Shown here: one piece after another, positions 48,422 through 56,478 of the stretch
Layout: each line of letters opens with the position of its first letter
Numbering within the stretch: position 1 is the stretch's first letter
DNA from: Candidatus Heritagella intestinalis
Lineage (GTDB): Bacteria > Bacillota > Clostridia > Oscillospirales > Acutalibacteraceae
Assembly (NCBI GenBank): GCA_904420555.1
Contig: CAJFVO010000004.1
Span: 186,001-250,000 of the forward strand
Direction of reading: 5' to 3'
Length of the DNA stretch: 64,000 nucleotides
The notes under the pieces: model-generated
What the model was told of the DNA's origin: nothing
Databases searched by the model: none
Seen by the model: only the letters and a program-made list of their open reading frames with translations
Position numbers and translations under genes: made by a program

Positions 48422-50363
48422 CTTTTTCCGGGAATGGGGCGCCATGTATACCTGGAACCTGCGCCAGAGCAAAGGCGTGTGCATCCTGTATCTGGGGCTC
48501 CTGGTGCTGTTGGGGCCGGTGCTCTGCCTGGTGGTAGGCGGCGTCAGCAGCTCCCCAGAATATGGAGCCAGAGTGGCCGTGATGAGCGAAATGCGGACAG
48601 TCAGCGGCTTTGTTACCCTGCCGGTGACCATGATTTTCGTGCTGGTATTCTCCTTGCAGCGGTTCGGCTATCTTCACGGCCGCCGCAGCGTGGATTTGTA
48701 CCATTCCCTGCCGGTGCGCCGGATTCCCATGCTGCTGGGGGCGTGGAGCGCCGCCGTCACAGGGCTGGTGGTTCCCCTGTTCCTCAACGTCCTGCTGACG
48801 GGCTTCTCCGCATTGGCGGTGGGGGCCTGGAGCCTGGGGAATATCCTTCCCGGGTATCTGGCGGCATACGGGGCCCAGGCTTTTCTGGCAGTGGTGACCC
48901 TGACCTTCTGTATGCTCATGGCCGTGTGCAGCGGCTCCACCATGAATATGGTGGTCTCTATTGTGCTCACCAACCTGTTTTATCCGGTGGTGATTTTGCT
49001 GGGCACGATGCTGGGCTCCTGGATGATCCCCGGCTATATGGGCAACTATTCGCCGATTCTGGCCACAGCCCTGTCGCCGTTCCCGGCCATGCTGGTGGGG
49101 CAGTTCTACTCCATGGATATTTCCTTCCAGACCGCGCTGTTCGGCGGCGACGCCCCTATGGAGAACCAGGCGGTTTTCTGGGGCTGGTGGGCAGCGCTGC
49201 TGGTGGTCATGCTGGCGGCTTCCCTGTGGCTCTACACCCGCCGCAAGAGCGAGAGCGCTGAAAGCGATTTGGCCTTCCCGGTGCCCAAAGTCATGCTCCG
49301 GTTCCTGGCGTCCGCCGGTGTGGGCATGATTGCCGGGGTGCTGTTCCTGCTGATTACCCGGCAGCAGGAGTTCTTCTTCCTGGGCTTCTTCCTGTTCTCT
49401 CTGATGGCCCATCTGGTAACAGAGGCCCTGTATTCCCGGGGATTGCGGCGGGTTGTCCGCACCCTGCCGGCCTATGTGGTCATGGTGGTCTGCGCTTTGG
49501 GGCTGTATCTCAGCGCGGCGACGGGCTTTTTCGGCTATGACACCTGGGTTCCCGCTGAGGTAGACGCGGTTTCTGTGGATGATTCCTTCGGGGAATTCGA
49601 CAGCTGGGACTTGAATGTAGATCCCCTGTCTCTGGAAAGCAGCAGCCGCAATATCCTGGCGTCCCGCGATGGCACTTACTTCCGGGAAGAAAGCAACATC
49701 CAGCTGGCCAAGGAATTTCAGCAGGCCTGCGTCCAGTGCCGCAAGGGGGATGGCTGGCTGTATCCCATTCTCCCTCCCGAGGGGAATACCGTGGTGTTCA
49801 GCTGGGATACGCCTTCCGGAACCGTGAACCGTTCCTTTACCCTGCCCTATGCACAGACCAGCCAGGTCATGGAGGCCAAGGAGATGCTGAAGGAACTGAC
49901 GAACTCCCAGGAAAAGAAGGAGCAGACCCTGCCCTATCTTCTGGACTACCGGGGCGTGGATTCCATTTCCATCGACACCTATGGTGTAGACGCCTTTGGT
50001 TCCGCGGATGTGGAGACCGCTGAAGGGGTTGGGTACGACGGCACAGTGGAAGTCCTGCTGGAGGACGACCAGGCCAAAAAGCTCCTGGAGCTGCTTCAGG
50101 AAGCCATTGCAGAATATGACATTCCCACCGAAATGGAGTGGGATACCGGCTGGCAGGAGGAATCGGGCTTCTATCTGCATCTGGATGTTTCCGGCTTCTT
50201 CCGTTTGACGGAAGACAGCCCCTGGTATGCGTTGGCGGAGAATCATGTAGGCGAAATTGTGCGGCAGAGCTTTGAATATGCCGGTTCTACGGCAAGCTTG
50301 TATATTTCCCCGGAAATGACACAGGTCATCGACTATCTCCGGGAGCTGGCAAGCGCATCATAA
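48396..50363 (+). CDS. Large ABC transporter permease
   Basis: 655 residues from the ATG at 48396 (GGAGG ten bases upstream; overlaps the ATPase gene by 26 bp). About 10 membrane helices in the first 400 residues, with the YLHGRRSVDLYHSLPVRR loop after helix 2, a motif common in clostridial permeases paired with YtrA/YtrB proteins (DUF6449/YtrC-like). An extracytoplasmic C-terminal region of about 250 residues follows (from about 405), rich in Asp, Glu and Ser with no cysteine-based fold. Likely exports or senses cell-envelope-active compounds; the substrate is unknown. Confidence 0.82.
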   Translation: MTSTTSFRNFFREWGAMYTWNLRQSKGVCILYLGLLVLLGPVLCLVVGGVSSSPEYGARVAVMSEMRTVSGFVTLPVTMIFVLVFSLQRFGYLHGRRSVDLYHSLPVRRIPMLLGAWSAAVTGLVVPLFLNVLLTGFSALAVGAWSLGNILPGYLAAYGAQAFLAVVTLTFCMLMAVCSGSTMNMVVSIVLTNLFYPVVILLGTMLGSWMIPGYMGNYSPILATALSPFPAMLVGQFYSMDISFQTALFGGDAPMENQAVFWGWWAALLVVMLAASLWLYTRRKSESAESDLAFPVPKVMLRFLASAGVGMIAGVLFLLITRQQEFFFLGFFLFSLMAHLVTEALYSRGLRRVVRTLPAYVVMVVCALGLYLSAATGFFGYDTWVPAEVDAVSVDDSFGEFDSWDLNVDPLSLESSSRNILASRDGTYFREESNIQLAKEFQQACVQCRKGDGWLYPILPPEGNTVVFSWDTPSGTVNRSFTLPYAQTSQVMEAKEMLKELTNSQEKKEQTLPYLLDYRGVDSISIDTYGVDAFGSADVETAEGVGYDGTVEVLLEDDQAKKLLELLQEAIAEYDIPTEMEWDTGWQEESGFYLHLDVSGFFRLTEDSPWYALAENHVGEIVRQSFEYAGSTASLYISPEMTQVIDYLRELASAS

Positions 50364-50393
50364 CCGGCGCGTTTTCAGAAAGGGGGAAGCGGA

Positions 50394-50762
50394 ATGAAAA
50401 TCAGATTGCTGGCAGTTTTGGCAGTGCTGCTGCTGCTCACCGGCTGCGGGGCGCCCCCTTCGGCACAGGCCGCCGACGCCCGGGGCCTTTGCCGGGAATC
50501 CGTGTGTTACCGTTCCGCTTCTCCAGAGGTCAAGGAAGCGATTTACCAGTATTTAGAGGAAAATGACAGCTTCCAAAAGCGGTATGGGGAGCAGTTCGCC
50601 GTGCGGTATCTGAAAAGCTCGGCCCAGCTCCTGCGGTTTTTGTGGTTAGAAAAAGGAGAGCTCCAATCCCTTGTGGAGATTGGCGGGGACCTATGGCGCC
50701 TCGATATGGAAAAGACCTTCTTTCAGGAGTGGACGGTGACCGGCTGCCGGCCCTGCCCCTGA
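50394..50762 (+). CDS. Small predicted lipoprotein
   Basis: 122 residues. Lipoprotein signal (MKIRLLAVLAVLLLLTGCG, lipobox LLTGC, Cys18), so anchored outside the membrane. The mature part is short, with a helical stretch (SPEVKEAIYQYLEENDSFQKRYGEQFAVRYL) and a C-terminal Cys pair (TGCRPCP). No family recognised. It follows the permease by 30 bp, preceded by GGGGGAAGCGGA, and ends at a terminator, so it is the last gene of the first GntR/ABC operon and may interact with the exporter's external domain. Confidence 0.7.
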   Translation: MKIRLLAVLAVLLLLTGCGAPPSAQAADARGLCRESVCYRSASPEVKEAIYQYLEENDSFQKRYGEQFAVRYLKSSAQLLRFLWLEKGELQSLVEIGGDLWRLDMEKTFFQEWTVTGCRPCP

Positions 50763-50773
50763 ATCTGTTGGGG

Positions 50774-50823
50774 AATCCCCTGGCTAAATGCACCCGAAAG
50801 GTGCCTTTGGCCAGGGGATTTTT
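50774..50823 (+). terminator. Terminator of the first GntR/ABC operon
   Basis: AATCCCCTGGC pairs with GCCAGGGGATT, enclosing a smaller hairpin (GCACC-GAAA-GGTGC), then TTT. Confidence 0.8.
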
Positions 50824-50880
50824 CTGTGCATAGGCCATGGAGCGTATCCAAAAAAATTTCCGGGAATTTTGATTTCCCTC

Positions 50881-50937
50881 TTGACAGCAGGGGAGGTATG
50901 CTGTATAGTTAGTTACAGAAGTAGTTAACCACTTAAC
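50881..50937 (+). promoter_or_regulatory. Promoter and candidate operator of the second GntR/ABC operon
   Basis: TTGACA (50881-50886), 17 bp, TATAGT (50904-50909). Downstream at 50924-50937 is GTTAA-CCAC-TTAAC, an inverted repeat at the expected transcript start, with a related AGTTA nearby. Confidence 0.65.
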
Positions 50938-50952
50938 AAAGGAGGGAAGGCC

Positions 50953-51321
50953 ATGCAGCTCAACACACAAAGCGAAATCCCCATCTACCTGCAAATTGCC
51001 GCAGGCCTGGAGGACGGGATTTTCATCGGGGCCTATCCGGAAGAGACCCAGGTGCCCTCCACCACCGAGCTTTCCGTTGCCCTGCAAATCAATCCGGCCA
51101 CGGTGCTCAAGGGCATCAACCGCCTGGTGGAGGAAGGCATCCTGTATAAGAAAAGGGGAGTGGGTATGTTTGTCAGTCAAGGCGCGCAGGAGAAAATCCG
51201 GGAAAAAAGGCAGGACGCCTTTTTTGAAAGTTACATCCGGCCTCTGGTCAGCGAGGCGAAAAAGCTGGGCCTGAGCCAGGAAAAGCTGGAAAAGTTATTG
51301 GAAAGGGGTTATGAAGAATGA
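50953..51321 (+). CDS. GntR-family regulator, YtrA subfamily (second)
   Basis: 122 residues. Winged helix at about 8-75: IPIYLQIAAGLEDGIFIGAYPEETQVPSTTELSVALQINPATVLKGINRLVEEGILYKKRGVGMFV, the standard GntR domain. Then a helical tail of about 45 residues (QEKIREKRQDAFFESYIRPLVSEAKKLGLSQEKLEKLL). AAGGAGG is six bases before the ATG. Overlaps the next ATPase gene by four bases. Its operator is probably the GTTAA/TTAAC repeat at 50924-50937, different from that of the first YtrA-like protein, so the two operons should not cross-regulate. Confidence 0.92.
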   Translation: MQLNTQSEIPIYLQIAAGLEDGIFIGAYPEETQVPSTTELSVALQINPATVLKGINRLVEEGILYKKRGVGMFVSQGAQEKIREKRQDAFFESYIRPLVSEAKKLGLSQEKLEKLLERGYEE

Positions 51322-52190
51322 ATGCCATTGAATGCAGGGGGCTGACCATGGATTTTGGCGGCCTGAAGGCCCTAAACCAGGTGGACGTCCGGTTTGAGGA
51401 GGGGAAGATTTACGGCCTTTTGGGGCGCAACGGCGCGGGGAAAACCACCCTGCTCAACTGCATCACCAACCGCCTGTTCCCCACAGAAGGGGCGGTGACC
51501 CTGGACGGGGCGCCGGTGCTGGAAAACGAAAAGGCCCTGCGCAAGGTGTTTTACATGGGCCAGCAGGAGTATTACCCCGAGGAGATGACCGTGGAAAAGG
51601 TCTTTTACTGGACGGGACGCTTTTATGGGGGCTTTGACAAAGAATACGCCCTGGGCCTGTGCCGGGAGTTCGGCCTGGACCCCAAAAAGCGGGTGGGGAA
51701 GCTCTCTACAGGCTACCGCTCTATTTACAAGCTCATTACAGCCCTGGCGGTGGAGACCCCCTACCTGCTTCTGGATGAGCCGGTGCTGGGGTTGGACGCC
51801 GGCCACCGGGAGATGTTCTACAAGGAGCTCCTGGAAAATTACACCCGGAACCCCCGGACCATTGTCCTCTCCACCCACCTGATTGAGGAGGCCGCCAGCC
51901 TGCTGGAGGAGGTGGTCATCCTCCACAACGGCCGCATTATGGCCAAGGCTTCCTGCGAGGAGCTGCTCCAAACCGGCTATACGGTTTCCGGCCGGCGGCA
52001 GGAGGTGGAGGGCTTCCTCCAGGGGAAGGAAGTCCTCTCCCGCCAGGCCATCGGCGGCCTGGAAACGGCAGTGGTCCGGGGCAAGCCCGGCCCGGTGCCC
52101 GATACCTTGGAAATCAGCCGCATGGATTTGCAGAAGCTCTTTGTGGCCATGACCCAGGAGTCCTTCCTGGAAGAAGAGAAAGGGGCGTAA
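51318..52190 (+). CDS. ABC transporter ATP-binding protein with divergent signature motif
   Basis: 290 residues. Walker A GRNGAGKTTLL (about 36-46), Q-loop MGQQEYYP, an unusual signature LSTGYRS (where LSGGQ is expected, about 130), Walker B YLLLDEPVLGLD (about 149-160) and H-loop STHLIEEA. The last 75 residues are a variable accessory domain. Serves the permease encoded five bases downstream. The LSTGYRS motif is seen in several YtrB-like ATPases, so it is probably functional; this is an inference. Confidence 0.9.
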   Translation: MNAIECRGLTMDFGGLKALNQVDVRFEEGKIYGLLGRNGAGKTTLLNCITNRLFPTEGAVTLDGAPVLENEKALRKVFYMGQQEYYPEEMTVEKVFYWTGRFYGGFDKEYALGLCREFGLDPKKRVGKLSTGYRSIYKLITALAVETPYLLLDEPVLGLDAGHREMFYKELLENYTRNPRTIVLSTHLIEEAASLLEEVVILHNGRIMAKASCEELLQTGYTVSGRRQEVEGFLQGKEVLSRQAIGGLETAVVRGKPGPVPDTLEISRMDLQKLFVAMTQESFLEEEKGA

Positions 52191-52194
52191 TGGT

Positions 52195-52953
52195 ATGAAA
52201 CACGCAGTAGCGTATTATGTCCGCAATGCAGCCACCTCGATCCTCATTACCTTTGGGGTGTTGGTGGGGGTGTTCCTGGTGTTAGGAGTCACCATCCATA
52301 TCGGCGAGGCCGGGACGCCGGACAATGTGGCGTCCCTCCGGGAAAACAGCACTTTTTCCGGCTTCGATATGGCTTACGCAGTGTTCGTATTTGTCTGGTC
52401 TCTCTGTGCTTTCCGGGTTCAGTTCCGCTTTTTCCAGCAGAACGGAATCAGCCGGAAGAGCCAGTTTGCCGCCTGGGGGATTACCGCTGTGGCTATGTCC
52501 CTGTTCCTGGCGGTGCTCAGCGTGGCCATTACTTACGGGATGAACCAATTTTTCAATTACCGCTCTATTTTCCAGCAGATGTATGCCCCGCTGTTTGCGT
52601 CCGGGGCCGGGGCTTCCCTGGTTTTCCAGGAGATGCTGTGGAATGCTGCCCTGTTTCTCGGCGAGGCGGGGGCGGGCTTTGCCATTACCCTCCTCTATTA
52701 CCGCATGGGGAAAACCACCAAAGTGTTGGTCTCGGTGTTGGTACCGGCGTCACTGCTTTTGGGGCTTCCGGCCATCGACGGCCTGGTCCAGGGCGCCCTT
52801 ACCCGGTTTTTCGGGTGGGTGGGTCCCCAGATGTTCGGCTTTTTTGACAGCGGCATCAACATTCTGGCGCCGGTAGGCGTGTTCCTGGCAGTGGCCCTGA
52901 TCGCCGCCGGCCTAGCCTGGGGCATGATGCGCCGGGTTCCGGTGAAGGCATAA
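52195..52953 (+). CDS. ABC transporter permease
   Basis: 252 residues with six membrane helices and short loops (first helix about 14-36, TSILITFGVLVGVFLVLGVTI; last about 218-240). The loop after helix 2 carries RFFQQNGISRKSQFAAW, resembling the cytoplasmic coupling segment seen in small YtrC/YtrD-type permeases. No external domain. Partner of the ATPase at 51318-52190; presumably a homodimer. The substrate is unknown. A terminator-like hairpin follows at 52989-53028. Confidence 0.8.
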   Translation: MKHAVAYYVRNAATSILITFGVLVGVFLVLGVTIHIGEAGTPDNVASLRENSTFSGFDMAYAVFVFVWSLCAFRVQFRFFQQNGISRKSQFAAWGITAVAMSLFLAVLSVAITYGMNQFFNYRSIFQQMYAPLFASGAGASLVFQEMLWNAALFLGEAGAGFAITLLYYRMGKTTKVLVSVLVPASLLLGLPAIDGLVQGALTRFFGWVGPQMFGFFDSGINILAPVGVFLAVALIAAGLAWGMMRRVPVKA

Positions 52954-52988
52954 AAAGGGCTTCACAAAAAAGAAAAAGGGGAGTTTAC

Positions 52989-53028
52989 AGGCTCCGGGAA
53001 GGGGAGAGGCCCTTTCCCGGGGCTTTTT
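52989..53028 (+). terminator. Terminator of the second GntR/ABC operon
   Basis: CTCCGGGAAGGG pairs with CCCTTTCCCGGGG (one bulge) followed by CTTTTT. Confidence 0.65.
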
Positions 53029-53126
53029 GCGCCGCTTTTGAGGCGAAGGCCCAGGGGCTGCCTCCCTCTATGGCGGGGGATTTTGTAAACATTTTGTTTC
53101 AATTCCCGTGAAAGCCCTGGAACCAA

Positions 53127-53155
53127 TTGGAAAATGGCGGCGGGTCTGTTATAAT
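53127..53155 (+). promoter_or_regulatory. uppP promoter
   Basis: TTGGAA (53127-53132), 17 bp, TATAAT (53150-53155). Leader of about 75 bases to the TTG start codon. Confidence 0.6.
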
Positions 53156-53235
53156 AGAGTCGTTATGATCATAAACTGGCGCTGTAGGCCCCAAAACCGG
53201 CGGCTTCATGGCCCCATCGTAAAGGAGATGGATTC

Positions 53236-54099
53236 TTGGAAATTGTAGAACTCATAAAAGCAATCATCCTGGGAATCATTCAGGGCATTACCGAGTGGCT
53301 GCCGGTGAGCAGCACCGGCCATATGATCCTGTTCGATTCCTTTTGGCCCATGGACGCCTCCCAGTTTTCCGGAGGCCGGGCCTTTATCGACCTGTTTTTG
53401 GTGGTGATCCAGTTCGGCTCCATTTTGGCGGTGCTGGTGCTGTATTTCCACAAGCTGAACCCCTTCTCTCCCAAAAAGACCCCGGTGGAGAAGCGGCAGA
53501 CCCTCTCCCTCTGGGGCAAGGTGCTCATTGCCACCATCCCCGCAGGCATTGTGGGCCTGCTCTTTGACGACCTGATTAACGAATACTTCTATAATGCCGT
53601 GGTAGTGGCTATTATGCTCATTGCCTACGGCGTGTTCTTCCTGCTGGTGGAGGGCCGTGGCCGCCAGCCGAAAATCCGGGCCTATAACCAGCTCCACGGC
53701 AAGACCCTGCTCCTCATCGGCGTGTTCCAGATGCTGGCCCTGATTCCCGGCACCTCCCGCTCCGGCGCCACCATTTTGGGCGCGGTGCTGCTGGGCTGCT
53801 CCCGGAGCGTGGCCGCAGAGTTTTCCTTCTTCCTGGCTATCCCCACCATGCTGGGGGCCAGCGGCATTAAAATCCTCAAGTATTTCAGCGACTACGGCTT
53901 TGGCTTTACCAGCACAGAGCTGATCATCCTGCTCACCGGTATGGCAGTGGCCTTCCTGGTATCGGTGCTGGTTATCCGGCTGTTTATGGGCTTTATCAAG
54001 AAGCACGATTTCCGCCCCTTCGGCTGGTACCGCATCGCTTTGGGTGCGGTCATCCTGGTACTGTTTTTCTGTGACGTGCTGCAAGTTGTTCCCCAATAA
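53236..54099 (+). CDS. uppP: Undecaprenyl-diphosphatase (BacA family)
   Basis: 287 residues, starting at a TTG with AAAGGAG eight bases upstream. Integral membrane phosphatase that dephosphorylates undecaprenyl pyrophosphate, recycling the lipid carrier for peptidoglycan synthesis and giving bacitracin tolerance. Family motifs: GIIQGITEWLPVSSTGHM (about 13-30, Glu and Ser of the active site) and ALIPGTSRSGATI (about 168-180, Arg and Ser). Eight hydrophobic segments, in inverted-repeat halves as in BacA. Adjacent to a flippase gene (same strand, 66 bp), which handles related lipid-linked substrates. Confidence 0.96.
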   Translation: MEIVELIKAIILGIIQGITEWLPVSSTGHMILFDSFWPMDASQFSGGRAFIDLFLVVIQFGSILAVLVLYFHKLNPFSPKKTPVEKRQTLSLWGKVLIATIPAGIVGLLFDDLINEYFYNAVVVAIMLIAYGVFFLLVEGRGRQPKIRAYNQLHGKTLLLIGVFQMLALIPGTSRSGATILGAVLLGCSRSVAAEFSFFLAIPTMLGASGIKILKYFSDYGFGFTSTELIILLTGMAVAFLVSVLVIRLFMGFIKKHDFRPFGWYRIALGAVILVLFFCDVLQVVPQ

Positions 54100-54125
54100 C
54101 AGCGGCAAAACCAGGGAATGAAAAA

Positions 54126-54148
54126 TCCGCAGGGCTTGTCCCTGCGGA
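54126..54148 (+). other. Hairpin between uppP and the flippase gene
   Basis: TCCGCAGGG pairs perfectly with CCCTGCGGA. No T-run follows; its 3' arm lies just upstream of the flippase ribosome site (AAGGG), so it could moderate translation or trim the transcript. Confidence 0.45.
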
Positions 54149-54165
54149 GGATAAGGGATGATTCC

Positions 54166-55569
54166 ATGGATAAATATAAAAGACTGTTTTCCAATACGCT
54201 GATTTTTGCCATTGGCACTTTTGGCTCCAAGCTGCTGGCGTTTTTCCTGATGCCGCTGTATACTAATGTCCTTACCGACGCCCAGTACGGTACCTCGGAC
54301 CTGCTGCAGCAGAGCGCCAACTTGTTGGTACCTCTGGTAACTTTTGGCATTACCGACGCGGTTATCCGCTTTGGCCTGGACCGGAAGGTGCGGAATTCCG
54401 AGGTGCTCACTACGGGCATCCTCACCATGCTGGCAGGCTTCTGCCTGCTATTTTTGTGCTTCCCCCTGCTGGAGCTGATCCCCGGCCTGGACGGTTACAC
54501 CCATATTCTATTGATTTTTGTGATTACTTCGTCTACCCGGCAGCTGTTCCAGCAGTTTGTCCGGGCAAAGGGGCAGGTGAAGCTCTATGCGGTGGACGGC
54601 ATTTTGAGCACAGCCCTGACTTTGCTGTTCACCATCCTGTTCCTGGTGGGGTTCCACTGGGGCGTGGAGGGCTATCTGGCGGCCATTATCTGCGCGGACG
54701 GCTGTTCCTGCCTGTTTTTGATGTTCAACGGCCAGATTCTGGGCTATTTCCATCCCTCCTATCTCCGGGGAAAGCGGACCATGAAGGATATGCTCCGCTA
54801 CTCCATCCCCATGATTCCCAATACGGTGTTCTGGTGGGTGACCACGGTGTCCTCCCGCTACATCATCACCGCCATTATGGGGGAGGGGGCCAACGGCCTG
54901 TATGCCGCCGCCTATAAGTGGCCATCGGCCATTATCCTCATCTCCACCATCTTCATGAATGCCTGGCAGATGTCGGCCATTTCCGAGGAAAAGGGCCGGG
55001 CCCAGTTCTTCACCCATGTGTTCCACGGGCTGAGCTCCCTGGTGTTTATTGTGGGCTCTTTCCTCATCCTCTTCTCGAAAGTCATCACCCGGATTATGGT
55101 GGCGGATTCCTACTATGAATCCTGGCAGTACATTCCCCTGCTCTCGGTGGCCACGGTGTATTCCTGCATGGTCACCTTCCTGGGGACGGTGTATGTGGTC
55201 AATAAGAAGAGCACCCTATCCCTGGCCACCACCGCCGCCGGCGCCATTGTCAATGTGGTTTTGAGCTTCTTCCTCATTTCCTATTTTGGAATCAACGGCG
55301 CGGCCTTTGCCATGTTTGCCAGCTATTTTGTGGTGTTCCTCCTCCGTGCCCACGACACCAAACGGTTTATCCATATGCGCATTGGCGGGTTCCGGATTAC
55401 GGTGAACACCCTGCTGCTGCTGGCCCAGGCCTTTGTGATGATTTACGAGATTACCTATTGGATTCCGGTGGAAATCTTCCTGACGGCGGCCATGGTGCTG
55501 CTGAACCTCAGCGGCCTGCTGGCGGGGATGAAGAAGATTCTCCCCTCCCGGAAAAAGGCTTCCGCCTAA
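54166..55569 (+). CDS. MOP-superfamily oligosaccharide flippase (Wzx-like)
   Basis: 467 residues from the ATG at 54166 (AAGGGATGATTCC upstream; the frame from 54118 would read through the hairpin). About 12-14 helices; N-terminal NTLIFAIGTFGSKLLAFFLMPLYTNVLTDAQYGTSDL is characteristic of Polysacc_synt/RfbX-type translocases, and SIPMIPNTVFWWVTTVSSRYII marks the second half. Flips undecaprenyl-linked oligosaccharides for wall polysaccharide or capsule. No polymerase or polysaccharide cluster is adjacent; the neighbour uppP recycles the same carrier. Ends before a hairpin at 55583-55620. Confidence 0.88.
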   Translation: MDKYKRLFSNTLIFAIGTFGSKLLAFFLMPLYTNVLTDAQYGTSDLLQQSANLLVPLVTFGITDAVIRFGLDRKVRNSEVLTTGILTMLAGFCLLFLCFPLLELIPGLDGYTHILLIFVITSSTRQLFQQFVRAKGQVKLYAVDGILSTALTLLFTILFLVGFHWGVEGYLAAIICADGCSCLFLMFNGQILGYFHPSYLRGKRTMKDMLRYSIPMIPNTVFWWVTTVSSRYIITAIMGEGANGLYAAAYKWPSAIILISTIFMNAWQMSAISEEKGRAQFFTHVFHGLSSLVFIVGSFLILFSKVITRIMVADSYYESWQYIPLLSVATVYSCMVTFLGTVYVVNKKSTLSLATTAAGAIVNVVLSFFLISYFGINGAAFAMFASYFVVFLLRAHDTKRFIHMRIGGFRITVNTLLLLAQAFVMIYEITYWIPVEIFLTAAMVLLNLSGLLAGMKKILPSRKKASA

Positions 55570-55582
55570 ATTTTTTCGATTC

Positions 55583-55620
55583 TCCCCGGTTTCCCGGCTT
55601 TTGCAGGGAAGCCGGGGATT
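55583..55620 (+). terminator. Terminator after the flippase gene
   Basis: CCCCGGTTTCCC pairs with GGGAAGCCGGGG (12 bp, one T-G) with a ten-base loop, then ATTTCTGTATTT. Confidence 0.75.
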
Positions 55621-55677
55621 TCTGTATTTGTAAGAAACTTGTAAGGAATCCGCCGCCCTTTTTTTGAAAAAATATTG

Positions 55678-55683
55678 TATAAT
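55678..55683 (+). promoter_or_regulatory. -10 box of the two-component operon
   Basis: TATAAT without an obvious -35. Downstream, GCCTTAAAA occurs twice, 13 bp apart (55731-55739 and 55744-55752), in the leader of the response regulator. Confidence 0.4.
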
Positions 55684-55776
55684 GAAAACAGGAAATCCGA
55701 TTTTGGGAAGGGAACCTTTTGAAAAAGGGCGCCTTAAAAGTGTGCCTTAAAAGGCGGGAAGAAGGAGTGTTTTTGT

Positions 55777-56478
55777 ATGGCAGACGAGTGGATTTTGATA
55801 GCGGACGACGACCGGGAAATAGTGCGGGCGATTTCCCTTTTGCTGGAAAAAGAGGGGTACCAAACCCTGGCGGCTTATGACGGGCAGCAGGCCCTGGACC
55901 AGGCCCTTTCCCGGGACGTCCGGCTGATGATTCTGGATGTGATGATGCCCCATATGGACGGCCTCACCGCCCTGGTGCGGCTGCGGGAGCAGAAAAACAT
56001 CCCGGTGATTGTCCTCTCCGCCAAAACCGAAGAGACGGATAAGATTTTGGGGCTTTCCCTGGGGGCGGACGACTACGTCACCAAGCCCTTTGCCCCCATG
56101 GAGCTGGTAGCCCGGGTGCGCTCCCACCTGCGCCGCTACACCTCTTTGGGCGGCATGAACGCCCCCACGGAACAAGGGGAGATTGTCAACGGGCGGCTGC
56201 GGTATTCCCCGAAAGGCCGCCAGCTTTGGGTGGATGGCCAGCCGGTGCATCTCACGGCAACGGAGTGCCGGATTATGGAATTGTTGATGGGGAATCCCGG
56301 GCGGGTGTTTTCCACCGAAGAGATTTATGAGCGGGTGTGGAAAGAGCCGGCCTATGCCGCCGACAAAACCGTCATGGTCCATATCCGCCGCATCCGGGAA
56401 AAAATCGAAATCAATCCACGGGAGCCCGAATATGTAAAGGTGGTGTGGGGCATTGGCTACAAAATGGAAAAACACTGA
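55777..56478 (+). CDS. OmpR/PhoB-family response regulator
   Basis: 233 residues. Receiver domain (about 1-120): acidic pocket ADDD (Asp10-12), phospho-acceptor Asp54 in MILDVMMPHMDG, Ser/Thr (VLSAKTEE) and Lys103 (VTKPFAP). The C-terminal winged helix (about 138-233) has VHLTATECRIMELLMGNPGRVFSTEEIYERVW and MVHIRRIREKIE, ending VVWGIGYKM. A transcription factor controlled by the sensor kinase encoded next, whose reading frame overlaps this one. Similar to VanR/YycF-type regulators. GAAGGAG before the ATG. Confidence 0.96.
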   Translation: MADEWILIADDDREIVRAISLLLEKEGYQTLAAYDGQQALDQALSRDVRLMILDVMMPHMDGLTALVRLREQKNIPVIVLSAKTEETDKILGLSLGADDYVTKPFAPMELVARVRSHLRRYTSLGGMNAPTEQGEIVNGRLRYSPKGRQLWVDGQPVHLTATECRIMELLMGNPGRVFSTEEIYERVWKEPAYAADKTVMVHIRRIREKIEINPREPEYVKVVWGIGYKMEKH